A stretch of DNA of 52,079 nucleotides from DATMXS01 sp050260275 (GCA_050260275.1 JBLNBX010000272.1:1-52079); one strand, 5' to 3'. Shown: positions 1-8,706, numbered from the stretch's first letter. Notes: generated by a model not told the origin, from the letters alone. Numbers and translations are program-made.

Positions 1-172
1 GCACGCCGCACGCCTCCAGTTCCGGCTCGAGCCCGTGCGGAAAAGCGTCGAACAGCGAAACCACGGCCGTCTCGAACCGGTCGCGGTCCAGCCGGCACGC
101 GAGCGCCGTCGCGACGCGTTCGGCTCCGGCGCGCTTGAGAGTGGCAAGCACTTCCAGAACCCGCGTCCTCAC
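1..172 (-). CDS. Glycosyltransferase family 4-like protein, N-terminal part (cut by window edge)
   Basis: Only the first 57 or so codons are present; the gene runs off the left edge. The peptide begins MRTRVLEVLATLKRAGAERV and continues with a run of the type 'DRDRFETAVVSLFD', which matches the first strand and helix of GT-B glycosyltransferases (GT4/GT1), where a short hydrophobic strand is followed by a Gly-rich GxE turn. The GTG start forms a GTGA overlap with the stop of the upstream O-antigen ligase gene, so the two are probably translationally coupled. The role, sugar transfer during surface polysaccharide assembly, is inferred from this fold and from the adjacent ligase and flippase. 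Sugar donor and acceptor cannot be read from the fragment. Confidence 0.7.
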   Translation of the reverse strand, partial: MRTRVLEVLATLKRAGAERVATALACRLDRDRFETAVVSLFDAFPHGLEPELEACGV

Positions 173-1344
173 GTCTCCTCTCGAAAAGCCCGCGCCCAGG
201 CTGTCGATATCAGCGCGAGAATCAGCCACGTAGGTTTGCGGTACTCCCAGGTGAGCGTGGCGGCGCCAGGAAACCACACGGCGAGCATCACGAGCCACAG
301 CGCGCGGTCGCTCGCGGACAGCATCCAGGTGAAAACAATCGCGGCCGCCAGCATCGCTCCAAACAGCGCCAGTCCGATAACGCCCCCCTCGACCATCACC
401 GAGAGAAACGCATTGTGAGCCACGTACTGATGCCCCGGAATGGCGGGCACGCCGAGCCACGGCTCGACCGCCGCGGGATACGCCCCCGCGCCGACTCCGG
501 CGACGGCATGGGGCACCCAGGCTTTCACTCCCGCTTTCCAGATGCGCGTGCGCCCGTGCAGCGTGCCGGCGTGTTCCTCAAACTCCGCCAGACGATTGCG
601 TGATGTAGCGGGAGCAAGCGTCAAAGCTCCGATGATCAGCAGCCCGGCGAGCGCGACCCCGGCGGCCCGCTGCACTGCCCCACTGGAGCGCCAGCGCAGC
701 GCGACGAACGCGAACGCAATGAAGCTGGCCACCAGCGCAGACCGTGACCATGTGAGCAGAACGCCAGCCTCCGCCAGCGCTATCGCGGCCCAGCACGCCC
801 AGCGCGCCAGCCCACGTGCGCGTTCCGAGACGTAGAGCGCGAGCGGTATCGAGAGCGCCAGGGTCAGCCCGAGGTCGTTCGGGTCGAAACCCGCCGCCGC
901 GTAGCGCCGGTAATAGGTCTGCTCGTTTTGTACGTAGCGTGCGATGGTCGCAGCGGAAGCCACTGCCGCGCCTGCTACGTATGCGGAGCAAAGCGCGGTT
1001 TGGCGGTACCGCGAGCGGACGAGGTCCCAGACCAGCCAGAGCATCACGAGAAGCTGTGCACACGTCGCCGCTCGTGTCCAGGTCGCCTCCGGCGCGATAC
1101 TCCACAGGGACGTGAGCGCCATCCACGACGCGAACACAGCCGAAAGCACCAGAAGGAGATTGGGGGGACGCAGCGGCCGGCCGGTGGCGAACGCGAACCC
1201 GGCGAGCAGGAAAACCAGTATGCCGAGCAGCCGCGAGATCGTGCCGAGCCCGTCGAAGGCGATGCTCTTCTCGAACGGCACGGTAAACACGAACAGGAAC
1301 AGCAGCGCCCACGCCGCGCGTTCTACTCCCCGTTCACGCTTCAC
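169..1344 (-). CDS. O-antigen ligase / Wzy-family membrane protein
   Basis: A 391-residue very hydrophobic protein with about 10 to 12 predicted membrane segments. Between residues about 270 and 330 it has the hydrophilic loop typical of the WaaL/Wzy superfamily: 'GRTRIWKAG', then a Gly-rich 'VGVGAGAY'-type stretch and 'HNAFLSVMVEGGVIGLALF'. In the family the conserved HNxxL-G motif belongs to the periplasmic catalytic loop that joins or polymerises undecaprenyl-linked glycans. Its start overlaps the flippase stop (ATGA) and its stop overlaps the downstream glycosyltransferase start, so it sits inside a polysaccharide operon. Ligase and polymerase members cannot be separated by sequence inspection alone. 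Confidence 0.85.
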   Translation of the reverse strand: MKRERGVERAAWALLFLFVFTVPFEKSIAFDGLGTISRLLGILVFLLAGFAFATGRPLRPPNLLLVLSAVFASWMALTSLWSIAPEATWTRAATCAQLLVMLWLVWDLVRSRYRQTALCSAYVAGAAVASAATIARYVQNEQTYYRRYAAAGFDPNDLGLTLALSIPLALYVSERARGLARWACWAAIALAEAGVLLTWSRSALVASFIAFAFVALRWRSSGAVQRAAGVALAGLLIIGALTLAPATSRNRLAEFEEHAGTLHGRTRIWKAGVKAWVPHAVAGVGAGAYPAAVEPWLGVPAIPGHQYVAHNAFLSVMVEGGVIGLALFGAMLAAAIVFTWMLSASDRALWLVMLAVWFPGAATLTWEYRKPTWLILALISTAWARAFREET

Positions 1345-2582
1345 CGTTGCCGCTCCGAACGCCGCAAGCTACGCAAGAGGAGTATGAGTTGCCCGGCTAT
1401 CTCCACCGCCGCCGCGAAGGCGATGGCAGCCGCCGCGCCCGCTAATCCGAACGCCGGGACAAGCACCCAGCTTGCTACTCCGCACGAGGCCGCCACTACC
1501 GCCAGCAGGGGCAACTGCGGAGCGAACAAGCGCATGCTCGTCAGCACGTACCCGAGAGCAACGGCCGTGTACACCATGGTACCGGCTCCCATGATGCCCA
1601 CAAGCAGACCGTTGTAGGCGGCGTACTCAGGGCGGTACAAGATGGCGAGCACAAACTCTCCAACCAGCGCCGCCGCGATTGCGCCCACAACGCCCAGCGA
1701 AAAAGCCAGCGCGGCCAGCTTTGCCGCGAGGCTCCGGAATGCCCGCAGATCGCGTGCGTTGAACAGCCGCGCCAGGCGGGGCGTGGCGGAATGTCCTAGC
1801 GCGTTCATCACCGTATTGCCCGCGGTCAGGGCCGACGCCACGGCCGCAAATGCTCCCAGTTCCGGCGTTCCGAAGTACCATTCGATGGCATAGCGCGGCA
1901 GGTTCGTCGTCAGCGATGAGAACATCAGCACCGCGCCGAGAGGCAGCGCCGCGCGTAGGATCTCCCATTGCGACCTGCCCCCGGATCGGGCACGGTCTTC
2001 GCCCTCCGCGCCGCGCCGGCGGTCGTAGGCCGCAAGCACGGCCGCGCGCGAGACTGCGAGCGCCGCAACCGCCCAGAGCAGGTCCCGCGTGGCCCACAGC
2101 GTCACACCCAAAGCGGCCACCGCCGCCGTCCCCCGGATCACCATCGACCGCGCGATCAGGTCCATGCGCTCGCGGCGCTGCATCAGGCCGTAGTAGAGAT
2201 CGCTGAGCGCCTCGGACGCCAGCGAGACGCCCAGAATGACCGTTACGGCCGCGATGCGTCCACTGAATCCCGACGCGAATACCACCGCCGCTGTAGCCAG
2301 AACGCCTACTGCAGACGCCGCGGCGCGGACGGCGAAGTAGTCCCCGAACGGGTGCCGGTGCGCTACATCCGTGGCGAGCACCGCCCTCAGGTTCATGTGT
2401 GCGAGCATCGCGACGGGCGCCGCGATCGCCAGGCCGAGCGCGTACTCGCCGAGCATCGTGGTGCTGCCCAGCTTCGCGATCAGGCTCAGCAGGGCCCACT
2501 GGCTTGCGGCATTGAACGCATTGCCGGCGAAAATCCAGGCGAAATTAGTCTTTAGCGATGGAGTTGCGGTGGCGGGCTCCAT
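1341..2582 (-). CDS. Polysaccharide flippase (Wzx/MATE-like, oligosaccharide exporter)
   Basis: About 413 residues with some 12 membrane segments. The N-terminal 'FAWIFAGNAFNAASQWALLSLIAKLGS' type segment (split here: FAWIFAGNAFNA, then SQWALLSLIAKLG) is characteristic of polysaccharide biosynthesis exporters that flip lipid-linked oligosaccharide across the inner membrane. I chose the ATG at 2582 because the 28 codons upstream are Arg/Pro-rich and do not resemble the family; that start has only a weak Shine-Dalgarno (GGAAC). A longer start at 2666 is possible. The stop overlaps the ligase start by four bases (ATGA). Flippase, ligase and glycosyltransferase together support a Wzx-type role. 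Confidence 0.85.
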   Translation of the reverse strand: MEPATATPSLKTNFAWIFAGNAFNAASQWALLSLIAKLGSTTMLGEYALGLAIAAPVAMLAHMNLRAVLATDVAHRHPFGDYFAVRAAASAVGVLATAAVVFASGFSGRIAAVTVILGVSLASEALSDLYYGLMQRRERMDLIARSMVIRGTAAVAALGVTLWATRDLLWAVAALAVSRAAVLAAYDRRRGAEGEDRARSGGRSQWEILRAALPLGAVLMFSSLTTNLPRYAIEWYFGTPELGAFAAVASALTAGNTVMNALGHSATPRLARLFNARDLRAFRSLAAKLAALAFSLGVVGAIAAALVGEFVLAILYRPEYAAYNGLLVGIMGAGTMVYTAVALGYVLTSMRLFAPQLPLLAVVAASCGVASWVLVPAFGLAGAAAAIAFAAAVEIAGQLILLLRSLRRSERQR

Positions 2583-2693
2583 ACTACGTTCCACGCAACT
2601 GTCCGGCGCGAGGGCTTCTGCCGGGTGGGCCCCCGGCCCGAGGCGCCTGCTCCGGCTGCCCGGCACGGCGTCCAGGCAAGCTGCCGTGCGGGC

Positions 2694-3428
2694 TCACTCG
2701 GCGGGAAACCTCGTGTCGAGCAATCGCCCAGGCTCGATGTTCCCCATCGCGGCCAGCATGTGCTCCTTCACATTTGGGTAATTGGTTTCGAGGCTGCCCA
2801 CCACGCTCCGAAGCACGCTTCGCACCGTGCCGGTCCTCTGCGAACACCCGCACGGCACGAGCGGCGCGCCGGCATTCTCCACCCACTGCCGGGTGATGTC
2901 CTCGCTTACGAACACCAGCGGGCGGATCAGCCGGAACTCGCGGTCGCGCGAGTGCGTCACCGGCGGCAGCGCGCTCAACTTCCCCGTGAACAGCATATTC
3001 CGAAGCAGCGCCTCGCAAAAATCGTCCGCCGTGTGGCCAAGAGCAATAACGTTTGCGCCCAGCCCGCGCGCCACCTCGTAAACCGCGCGGCGGCGATACC
3101 GGCTGCAAAGGTCGCAGCCGTGCTCCGGGCGGTCGTTGATGAGCGTCAGCGACGGTGCGTCGCGGTAGTACGTCCACGCGACTCCTTTGCGCTCCAGGTA
3201 CGCGGCTAGCGGTTCCACCGGGCGCAGGAATTTGCCCTGCTCGATGGTGAACGCGCACACCGTGAACTCCACCGGCGCCCGCTTTTCGAGCATAAGCAGG
3301 GCGTCGAGCAGCGTCAGCGAGTCTTTGCCGCCGGAGAGCGCAACGGCCACTCGGTCGCCATCGCGAATCATTTTAAAGCGGCCGATGGCTTCGCCAACCT
3401 TGCGGAGCAGGGTCTTTTCCAGGTTCAA
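2694..3428 (-). CDS. ttcA: tRNA 2-thiocytidine biosynthesis protein TtcA-like
   Basis: A 244-residue PP-loop ATPase. The pyrophosphate-binding SGGKDS lies at residues 32-37, a CDLC pair at C105/C108 and a further PCGC at C193/C195. In TtcA, such Cys residues hold a [4Fe-4S] cluster used to thiolate C32 of certain tRNAs, with ATP activation of the base. 'ALGHTADD' near residue 129 is the second conserved PP-loop-family block. The start is TTG with no usable Shine-Dalgarno; a TATAGA box ends seven bases before it, so the message may be leaderless (see findings). It lies downstream of nothing in its own direction and 110 bases ahead of the flippase, probably as a separate unit. Confidence 0.85.
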   Translation of the reverse strand: MNLEKTLLRKVGEAIGRFKMIRDGDRVAVALSGGKDSLTLLDALLMLEKRAPVEFTVCAFTIEQGKFLRPVEPLAAYLERKGVAWTYYRDAPSLTLINDRPEHGCDLCSRYRRRAVYEVARGLGANVIALGHTADDFCEALLRNMLFTGKLSALPPVTHSRDREFRLIRPLVFVSEDITRQWVENAGAPLVPCGCSQRTGTVRSVLRSVVGSLETNYPNVKEHMLAAMGNIEPGRLLDTRFPAE

Positions 3429-3531
3429 ATCCTATTCTATAGGCTGGGACGAACAAACCTGAGGCAGAGTCGGCAGTTCGATGCGCCGGTGGGGGAACAC
3501 GGGCGGCGTCACCTCGCGGTCGCGCCGCCCC

Positions 3532-3554
3532 AAAAATCTTTCCTGCGGAGGAAG
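3532..3554 (-). terminator. Probable Rho-independent terminator after the cold-shock gene
   Basis: Read on the minus strand, TTCCT-CCGC-AGGAA forms a five-base-pair stem (3540-3544 with 3549-3553) with a four-base loop, followed after two bases by TTTTT (3536-3532). It lies about 36 to 58 bases past the cold-shock stop codon. The stem is short, so efficiency is uncertain. Confidence 0.45.
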
Positions 3555-3589
3555 CCGGTCTTACCGATTCCGAAAGGCGGGCAACCTTC

Positions 3590-3796
3590 CTACGTCAACA
3601 TTGTTACGTCTTCTGCTTGCAGACCCTTCGGACCCCTCTTCACTAAGAACTCAACCCGGGCGCCTTCATCCAGCGTGCGGTAGCCGTTCATGTTGATCGC
3701 GGAAAAGTGCACGAACACATCCTCGCCGGTTTCGCGCTGGATGAATCCGTAGCCCTTGGCCGCGTTGAACCACTTGACAGTGCCCTTTTCCTTCAT
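3590..3796 (-). CDS. Cold-shock domain protein (CspA family)
   Basis: A 68-residue single OB-fold protein, the usual family length. RNP1 (KGYGFIQ, residues 14-20) and RNP2 (VFVHFSAI, residues 27-34) are intact, with the aromatic residues that stack on single-stranded nucleic acid. Such proteins act as RNA chaperones or transcription antiterminators in the cytoplasm. The ATG is preceded by GGAAGAAG at a somewhat long distance. The 212-base gap upstream is AT-richer than its surroundings and could hold a long 5' leader, as in other csp genes, but I could not identify a convincing promoter there. Several Csp paralogues are common, so no specific symbol is given. Confidence 0.95.
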   Translation of the reverse strand: MKEKGTVKWFNAAKGYGFIQRETGEDVFVHFSAINMNGYRTLDEGARVEFLVKRGPKGLQAEDVTMLT

Positions 3797-4008
3797 CTGA
3801 TGCTTCTTCCTTCTTTACTGTTTGAATCTGAGCCCCAGACTTCGAGACCCTCACGTCAACGAATGAACCTAATACAACGGACAAAAACTGGATAGCCCTG
3901 TCACTCGGTTCACCCATGAACTCTGTTCAGCGCGCCCTCATGATATCACACGGACACGCGCTTATGAATACGCTTTAATGCACCTTGGACTACCTACAGC
4001 TCGTCGAA

Positions 4009-5706
4009 TTATACCAGCGCTTGCCGGTTCTCAATAGTGTATTTATCGCCGCTGGTCACATATTCGGCCAGCATCCGGACGCGCGGTGACGCCTCGCGAA
4101 TGTACCGCTCTGCCACCGGCGTGCGGCAGGGATCTTTCTGGGCCTGCACCAGCAGCAGATGTGAAGCCAGCGCGTCGGAGCCCAGGTCAACCAGCCGGCG
4201 CGACATCAGCTCGCTGTAGCTGCGGTCATTCATTGTCTTCAGGAACGACACGCAGTTCGTGAGACGTTCGCGCATGTCGCGGCACAGGAAACTCAGCCGG
4301 GACAGGTCCGCGCGGAAGTCGCGCTCGCCAAGCATCGCGAGATAGTTGCCCAGCACGCCGCTCGTGATGCCGACGACCGCCGCAACCACCTGGAGTTGAG
4401 TGGTGCCCTCGTAGATGGTGGTGATGCGCGCATCGCGCGCCAGCCTCTCGACGTTGAACTCCTTCATGTAACCCGTGCCGCCGTGTATCTGGATGGCGTC
4501 GTAGGTCACCTGGATGGACATCTCCGAGGCGAAGCCTTTGGCGATGGGCGTCAGCACCGAAGCGTAGCCCGAGTATTCCTTCAGCTTCGGTTTCAACTCG
4601 GGATTTTCCGCCGCCTGGCACTCCAGCATGCGACGGATATCCACCACCCGGCTGGCCTCGTATGTTATCGCCCGCGCGGCCTGGATGTTCGACCGCATGC
4701 GCGCCAGCATGTCATATACCTGCGGCATATCCACGATGGCCTGCTTGAATTGAACGCGCTTGCGGGCGTACTTCAGCGCTTCGTTGTAAGCCTCCTGCGC
4801 TATGCCGACCGCCTGGCTGGCCACCGCAAGACGCGCGCCGTTCATCAGCGCCATCACGTACCGGATGAGCCCCATTCGCCGCTGGCCGACCAGCACCGCG
4901 GGGACACCGTTGAATTGCAGTTCGCAGGTGGGCGAGCCGTGAATGCCCAGCTTGTTCTCGATGCGGCGGACCACCAGCTCCGGGCACTTCTCGCAGAGGA
5001 ACATCGAGAGCCCGCGGCCATCCTGGCTGCCCTCCTCCGAGCGCGCCAGCACCAGGCTGACGTCGGCGCAGCCGTTCGTGATGAACCGCTTAACGCCGTA
5101 CAGCTTCCAGGAGCCGTCCGCCTGCGGCACCGCCTTCAGGCGCACCGATTGCAAATCGCTGCCGGCGTCGGGCTCGGTAAGGATCATCGCGCCCGTCACC
5201 CTGCCGGCGGTGAACAGCGGCAGGTACTTCTGCTTGAGCCCTTCGTCGGCAAACTCATAGATGGTTTCGGCGATGTCCTGCAGGCCGAACAGGTTCATCA
5301 GGCTGCCATCGGCCTGCGACACCATCTCGATAGCCATGCTATACAGCACGCCGGGGAAGTTCAGCCCGCCGTAGCGGCGCGGCAGCATCATGCCCATCAG
5401 GCCGGCCTGCGAAAGGATGCGCATGGCGCGCTCGGTGCCCTTCGCGTAAGTGACCTTGCCGCAATCGAAGTGCGCGCCTTCGCGGTCCACCTCGGGCGCC
5501 AGCGGGGCGATCTCGGTAGCGCAGATGGCTCCGGCCATCTCCAGAACCGAGCGGTAGCCTGCCATCGCGTCAGCGTAGTTTGCGGGGGCGTCCTCGTACT
5601 CGTCGGCCTGCTTGTAGCCGTCCTCGAGCGCGGCCACGACGTCCTCGATCTCGAGATGCTCGAAGTGCCACTGGATGTCGGGGTTGCCGGTGAAGAAGTT
5701 GTCCAC
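4009..5706 (-). CDS. Acyl-CoA dehydrogenase, long form
   Basis: 565 residues, longer than the roughly 380 of short/medium-chain enzymes, with an extra C-terminal helical region as in several bacterial acyl-CoA dehydrogenases. FAD- and substrate-binding blocks are visible: 'MILTEPDAGSDL' (174-185), 'GVKRFITNG' (204-212), 'QIHGGTGYMKEFNVERLARD' around 406-425, and IYEGT at 431-435, where E433 is the expected catalytic base. It would oxidise an acyl-CoA to the 2-enoyl-CoA and pass electrons to ETF. The GTG start has a strong Shine-Dalgarno (AAAGGGAGG). It is the last gene of the etfB-etfA operon, 13 bases after etfA, which supports direct electron transfer to EtfAB. Chain-length preference is unknown. 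Confidence 0.93.
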   Translation of the reverse strand: MDNFFTGNPDIQWHFEHLEIEDVVAALEDGYKQADEYEDAPANYADAMAGYRSVLEMAGAICATEIAPLAPEVDREGAHFDCGKVTYAKGTERAMRILSQAGLMGMMLPRRYGGLNFPGVLYSMAIEMVSQADGSLMNLFGLQDIAETIYEFADEGLKQKYLPLFTAGRVTGAMILTEPDAGSDLQSVRLKAVPQADGSWKLYGVKRFITNGCADVSLVLARSEEGSQDGRGLSMFLCEKCPELVVRRIENKLGIHGSPTCELQFNGVPAVLVGQRRMGLIRYVMALMNGARLAVASQAVGIAQEAYNEALKYARKRVQFKQAIVDMPQVYDMLARMRSNIQAARAITYEASRVVDIRRMLECQAAENPELKPKLKEYSGYASVLTPIAKGFASEMSIQVTYDAIQIHGGTGYMKEFNVERLARDARITTIYEGTTQLQVVAAVVGITSGVLGNYLAMLGERDFRADLSRLSFLCRDMRERLTNCVSFLKTMNDRSYSELMSRRLVDLGSDALASHLLLVQAQKDPCRTPVAERYIREASPRVRMLAEYVTSGDKYTIENRQALV

Positions 5707-5719
5707 TGTCCGCCTCCCT

Positions 5720-6733
5720 TTAGAGCTTTCCTTTGAAGGCCTTGATCAGCCACGGAACCACATCGGCCACGTCACCCACGATGCCGTAGTGCGCGATTCC
5801 GAAGATCGGCGCCTCGGGGTCGCGGTTGATGGCGACGATCTTGGCCGATTCCTCCATGCCGGCGCGGTGTTGCACTGCCCCGGAGATCCCGCAGGCGATG
5901 TAGAGCTTCGGCCGCACGGTGGTTCCGGTCTGCCCGACCTGGTGATCGTGGTGGATGAAACCGGCGTCGACGGCCGCGCGCGAGGCGCCCACCGCGCCGC
6001 CGAGGATCGCAGCCAGCTCGTGCAGCATGTTGAATGCTTCCTTGCACCCCATGCCGTAGCCGCCCGACACGATGATGTTGGCCGAGCGCAGGTCCACGCG
6101 CCGCGGCTGTGTCCGGCGCTCGAGCACGCGGACGAAGTCGCACTCGCGGTCGAGCACAACGGGGATCTCCACCAGCTCGCCCCTGCGGCCCTCGACGGGC
6201 TCGGGCACGTGCATCACGCCCTCGCGCACGGTGGCCATCTCGGGCAGCACGTCCGGCGAGACGATCGTCGCAATGATGTTCCCGCCCCAGGCCGGCCGTA
6301 TCTGCAGCAGCTTCTTCTGATACACGCGTCCGGCCGATTCGTAGGTGCCGATCTGCAGGTCCGTGCAGTCGGCGGTGAGGCCGGTCTTGAGCGAGGACGC
6401 CACGCGCGGCGCGAGATCGCGGCCGACGGGCGTCGCGCCGTAGAGCACCACCTCGGGCTTGCGCTCGCGGATCAGGCCCGTCAGCACGCGCGCAAACGGC
6501 AGCGTGGTGTACTCGTTGAGGCGCGGATCGCGCGCTGCGTACACGACGTCAGCGCCGTGTGCGAACAGCGTCGCGGCCAGAGCGTCCGTATCGCCGCCCA
6601 GCACCACCGCGCCGAGCCTCACGCCCAGTTCGGCCGCCAGTTCGCGGCCCTTGCCGAGCAGCTCAAGCGAGACGCTCGCGATGCCGCCGCCCTCAACTTC
6701 GGCGAAAACCCAAACGTCACCGTGCTGTGACAT
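5720..6733 (-). CDS. etfA: Electron transfer flavoprotein alpha subunit
   Basis: 337 residues. The C-terminal FAD domain carries the family signature: 'LYIACGISGAVQH' followed by 'AINRDPEAPIF' and 'GDVADVVPWL'. With EtfB it forms the FAD/AMP heterodimer that takes electrons from acyl-CoA dehydrogenases and delivers them to ETF-quinone oxidoreductase. Its ATG overlaps the etfB stop by one base (TAATG), with GGACG as a weak ribosome site, so translation is likely coupled. No ETF-quinone oxidoreductase gene lies in the window. Confidence 0.95.
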   Translation of the reverse strand: MSQHGDVWVFAEVEGGGIASVSLELLGKGRELAAELGVRLGAVVLGGDTDALAATLFAHGADVVYAARDPRLNEYTTLPFARVLTGLIRERKPEVVLYGATPVGRDLAPRVASSLKTGLTADCTDLQIGTYESAGRVYQKKLLQIRPAWGGNIIATIVSPDVLPEMATVREGVMHVPEPVEGRRGELVEIPVVLDRECDFVRVLERRTQPRRVDLRSANIIVSGGYGMGCKEAFNMLHELAAILGGAVGASRAAVDAGFIHHDHQVGQTGTTVRPKLYIACGISGAVQHRAGMEESAKIVAINRDPEAPIFGIAHYGIVGDVADVVPWLIKAFKGKL

Positions 6734-7623
6734 TAGCCGAACGTCCTTTCTTCAATCAGTTCGTGCACCAGTTCCCTGACGCCGTCCTCGCTGGCGTCGA
6801 ACATGCGCAGGTTGCGGCCCGCGAGCACGACGTTCTCCACCTTCTTTACCTTTGTCGGCGAGCCGGATATGCCGATGCGCGCCAGGTCCGCGTTGATGTC
6901 CTCCGCGCCCCAGGTCTCGATGAGCAGGTTGCGGGCGCGCAGCCGCTCCGTCAGCTCGTCGAGCGTCACCCCCTGCCGTTGCGCTTCCTTCTCCAAATCG
7001 AATGCCGAAAGCGCGCGGCGGTACTTCAGCAGCAGGCGCGCGTTCGGCCAGCGCGGCGAGTTTGCGCTCTTGGGAACCGTCAGAAGCGCCGGCAGCGTGG
7101 CCTCGACCACCTCTTCAGCGCGCCCGAGGTCGCGGTGAACGCGCATTTTGCCGCCCTCGATGCCGAGCACGCGGTCTGCGTAGGTCACCTGGGCGATGCC
7201 GAGCTTGTCGGCCACCTGCGGGCCGACCTGCGCGGTGTCGCCGTCGATGGCCTGGCGGCCGCACAGCACCAGGTCGTATGGCAACAGGTGCGTCTGTATG
7301 GCCTGCGCCAATGTATAAGAGGTTGCGAGCGTGTCGGAGGCGGCAAAACGCCGGTCGCTAAGCAGGATCACCCGGTCCGCGCCTCGGCAGAGCGAATCCT
7401 TAAGGATGTCGGCCGCGCGCGGCGGCCCCATCGTGATGACGATGACCTCGCCGCCGTAGCGCTCCTTCAGCTCCAGCCCCATCTCGAGGGCGTTCAGGTC
7501 CTCGGGATTGAAGATGGCCTCGAGCGCGCTCCGGTTCACGGTGCCGTCGGGCTTCATCACTTCGCCCGTGACGTTTTTCGTGTCCGGCACCTGCTTGGCT
7601 AACACGATGATTCGCAGGGGCAC
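6733..7623 (-). CDS. etfB: Electron transfer flavoprotein beta subunit
   Basis: 296 residues, about 35 to 40 longer than typical EtfB (near 255), the excess lying at the C-terminus. The ETF-beta block is present: 'LVLCGRQAIDGDTAQVGPQV' near residue 119 and an AMP-binding region around residues 124-135. It starts at GTG 7623 with an excellent Shine-Dalgarno (AAGGAGG, seven bases away). First gene of the etfB-etfA-acyl-CoA dehydrogenase unit. The long, foldable upstream region (7640-7900) may be its 5' leader. Confidence 0.95.
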   Translation of the reverse strand: MPLRIIVLAKQVPDTKNVTGEVMKPDGTVNRSALEAIFNPEDLNALEMGLELKERYGGEVIVITMGPPRAADILKDSLCRGADRVILLSDRRFAASDTLATSYTLAQAIQTHLLPYDLVLCGRQAIDGDTAQVGPQVADKLGIAQVTYADRVLGIEGGKMRVHRDLGRAEEVVEATLPALLTVPKSANSPRWPNARLLLKYRRALSAFDLEKEAQRQGVTLDELTERLRARNLLIETWGAEDINADLARIGISGSPTKVKKVENVVLAGRNLRMFDASEDGVRELVHELIEERTFG

Positions 7624-7639
7624 AGTATCCTCCTTCGCG

Positions 7640-7900
7640 TTTTGGCACAGGATTTGAAGGACCCGCCGAGGGGCTGGCTAACTTCCCATCCGACCAGGAG
7701 AAAGACAGGTTAATGTACCAGCCCGGCGGGGCGTCGCGCAATAGGGGAGGGCTGAACGGCGCACGGCTGCGCCGAACGGCGCCGGCCCTGACCTGGATAA
7801 GGTTAAGGCATCTCAGGAAACGGCGCGGCCGCCGCGTGCATCGAGATACTTCCTGCAGGTCTGCCTAAGCGGTGCACCCGGCGGCGGCGTTCTCGCAGCA
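7640..7900 (-). promoter_or_regulatory. Structured region upstream of etfB; candidate cis-regulatory leader RNA
   Basis: This about 300-base gap lies between the divergent etfB and mlaE genes and contains no gene I can support. It is unusually rich in complementary segments. Nearest etfB, 7662-7668 pairs with 7724-7730 and 7772-equivalent positions 7672-7677 pair with 7718-7723, giving 13 base pairs with a three-base bulge. Further out, 7757-7763 pairs with 7768-7774 (tetraloop CGGC), enclosed by 7749-7754 with 7783-7788. Then 7787-7791 pairs with 7813-7817, and 7814-7819 can instead pair with 7850-7855. The strand is unproven; minus is chosen because the first stem ends about 40 bases ahead of etfB. 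It matches no riboswitch consensus I know. Confidence 0.35.
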
Positions 7901-7926
7901 GCGGTTACAATGGCAGCGAGATCTCG

Positions 7927-8706
7927 ATGGTAGTTAGCCCGCTGGTTTCAGCTCTCGACCACTGTGGCGACATGGCGCTTTTCGCGCTGCGCGTCATCCG
8001 CGATGCGTTCCGGCCGCCCGTCGAGTTCGGCGAAACCGTCAGGCAGATCTACGACATCGGCTGGCGCTCGCTGCCGCTCATCATCGCCGCTGGCTTCGCC
8101 GTCGGGGCGGTGCTCTCGATGCACACCCGGTCGTCGCTCGCGCGTTTCGGCGCCGAAGCGATGATCCCCGGCGGGCTCGCTCTTGCGCTCGTCAAGGAAA
8201 CCGGACCGCTCGTCGCGGGGCTTCTCTTCGCGGGGCGCGTCGGCGCGGGCATCGGCGCGCAGTTGGGCGCGATGCGCGTCACCGAGCAGATCGACGCTCT
8301 CGAAACCCTGGCCGTGGATTCGTTCAAGTACCTCGTGGTCACGCGGGTCGCCGCGTGTGTCATAGCCCTGCCGCTTCTCACAACCATCATGGATTTCAGC
8401 GGCATCCTGGGCGGATACGTGGCCGAGACCCTCGTCAGCGGCATGTCGTTCCAGCTCTACTGGGACCGCGCGTGGTCGATCGTGAACTTCGTGGATTACG
8501 TGCCCGCCACGCTCAAAACCGCCGTTTTCGGCTTCATCATCGGCACCGTAGCCAGCTACCTCGGCTACAACGCGGTGGGCGGGACGGAAGGCGTGGGCCA
8601 GGCTTCCACGCGGAGCGTGGTTTTCACGTCGATCCTTATCATCGTGGTTAATGTTGTGTTGGTTAAGGCGATCTTCTTCTTGTTTCCGGAGGCGGTGGGG
8701 GGCTGA
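7927..8706 (+). CDS. mlaE: MlaE-family ABC transporter permease (YrbE)
   Basis: 259 residues with five or six membrane helices and the MlaE/YrbE core 'LALALVKETGPLVAGLLFAGRVG' (seen here as 'LVKETGPLVAGLLFAGR' followed by 'GAGIGAQLGAMRVTEQIDAL'). In the family this subunit dimerises in the inner membrane and, with the MlaF ATPase and the MCE ring protein, moves phospholipid between the membranes. Its TGA overlaps the mlaF ATG (TGATG). The ATG start has only a weak ribosome site; a TACAAT box ends 15 bases upstream. Small MlaB/MlaC partners are not adjacent. Confidence 0.93.
   Translation: MVVSPLVSALDHCGDMALFALRVIRDAFRPPVEFGETVRQIYDIGWRSLPLIIAAGFAVGAVLSMHTRSSLARFGAEAMIPGGLALALVKETGPLVAGLLFAGRVGAGIGAQLGAMRVTEQIDALETLAVDSFKYLVVTRVAACVIALPLLTTIMDFSGILGGYVAETLVSGMSFQLYWDRAWSIVNFVDYVPATLKTAVFGFIIGTVASYLGYNAVGGTEGVGQASTRSVVFTSILIIVVNVVLVKAIFFLFPEAVGG

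Noticed and set aside
4396..5736. Long open frame antisense to the acyl-CoA dehydrogenase gene, and similar ones opposite lon, phoR and the adaptors.
   Set aside because: His/Arg/Ala-rich translations without motifs; typical shadows of real genes in GC-rich DNA.
7741..7830. Possible TPP riboswitch: GGGGAG, GGCTGA and CCTGACCTGGATAA occur in a row on the plus strand.
   Set aside because: The conserved CTGAGA after the P3 helix and the GCG-AGGGA end are missing, the helix order differs, and the downstream gene (mlaE) has no thiamin link. Kept only as an unclassified structured region.
7741..7830. Possible small SRP RNA on the minus strand (CCAGGTCAGG-CCGG).
   Set aside because: The essential GGAA tetraloop with GGAAGCAGC beside it is absent on both strands.
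7845..7880. B12-box-like GGCAGACCTGC near 7855 on the minus strand.
   Set aside because: The cobalamin riboswitch core and the rest of the box are not present.
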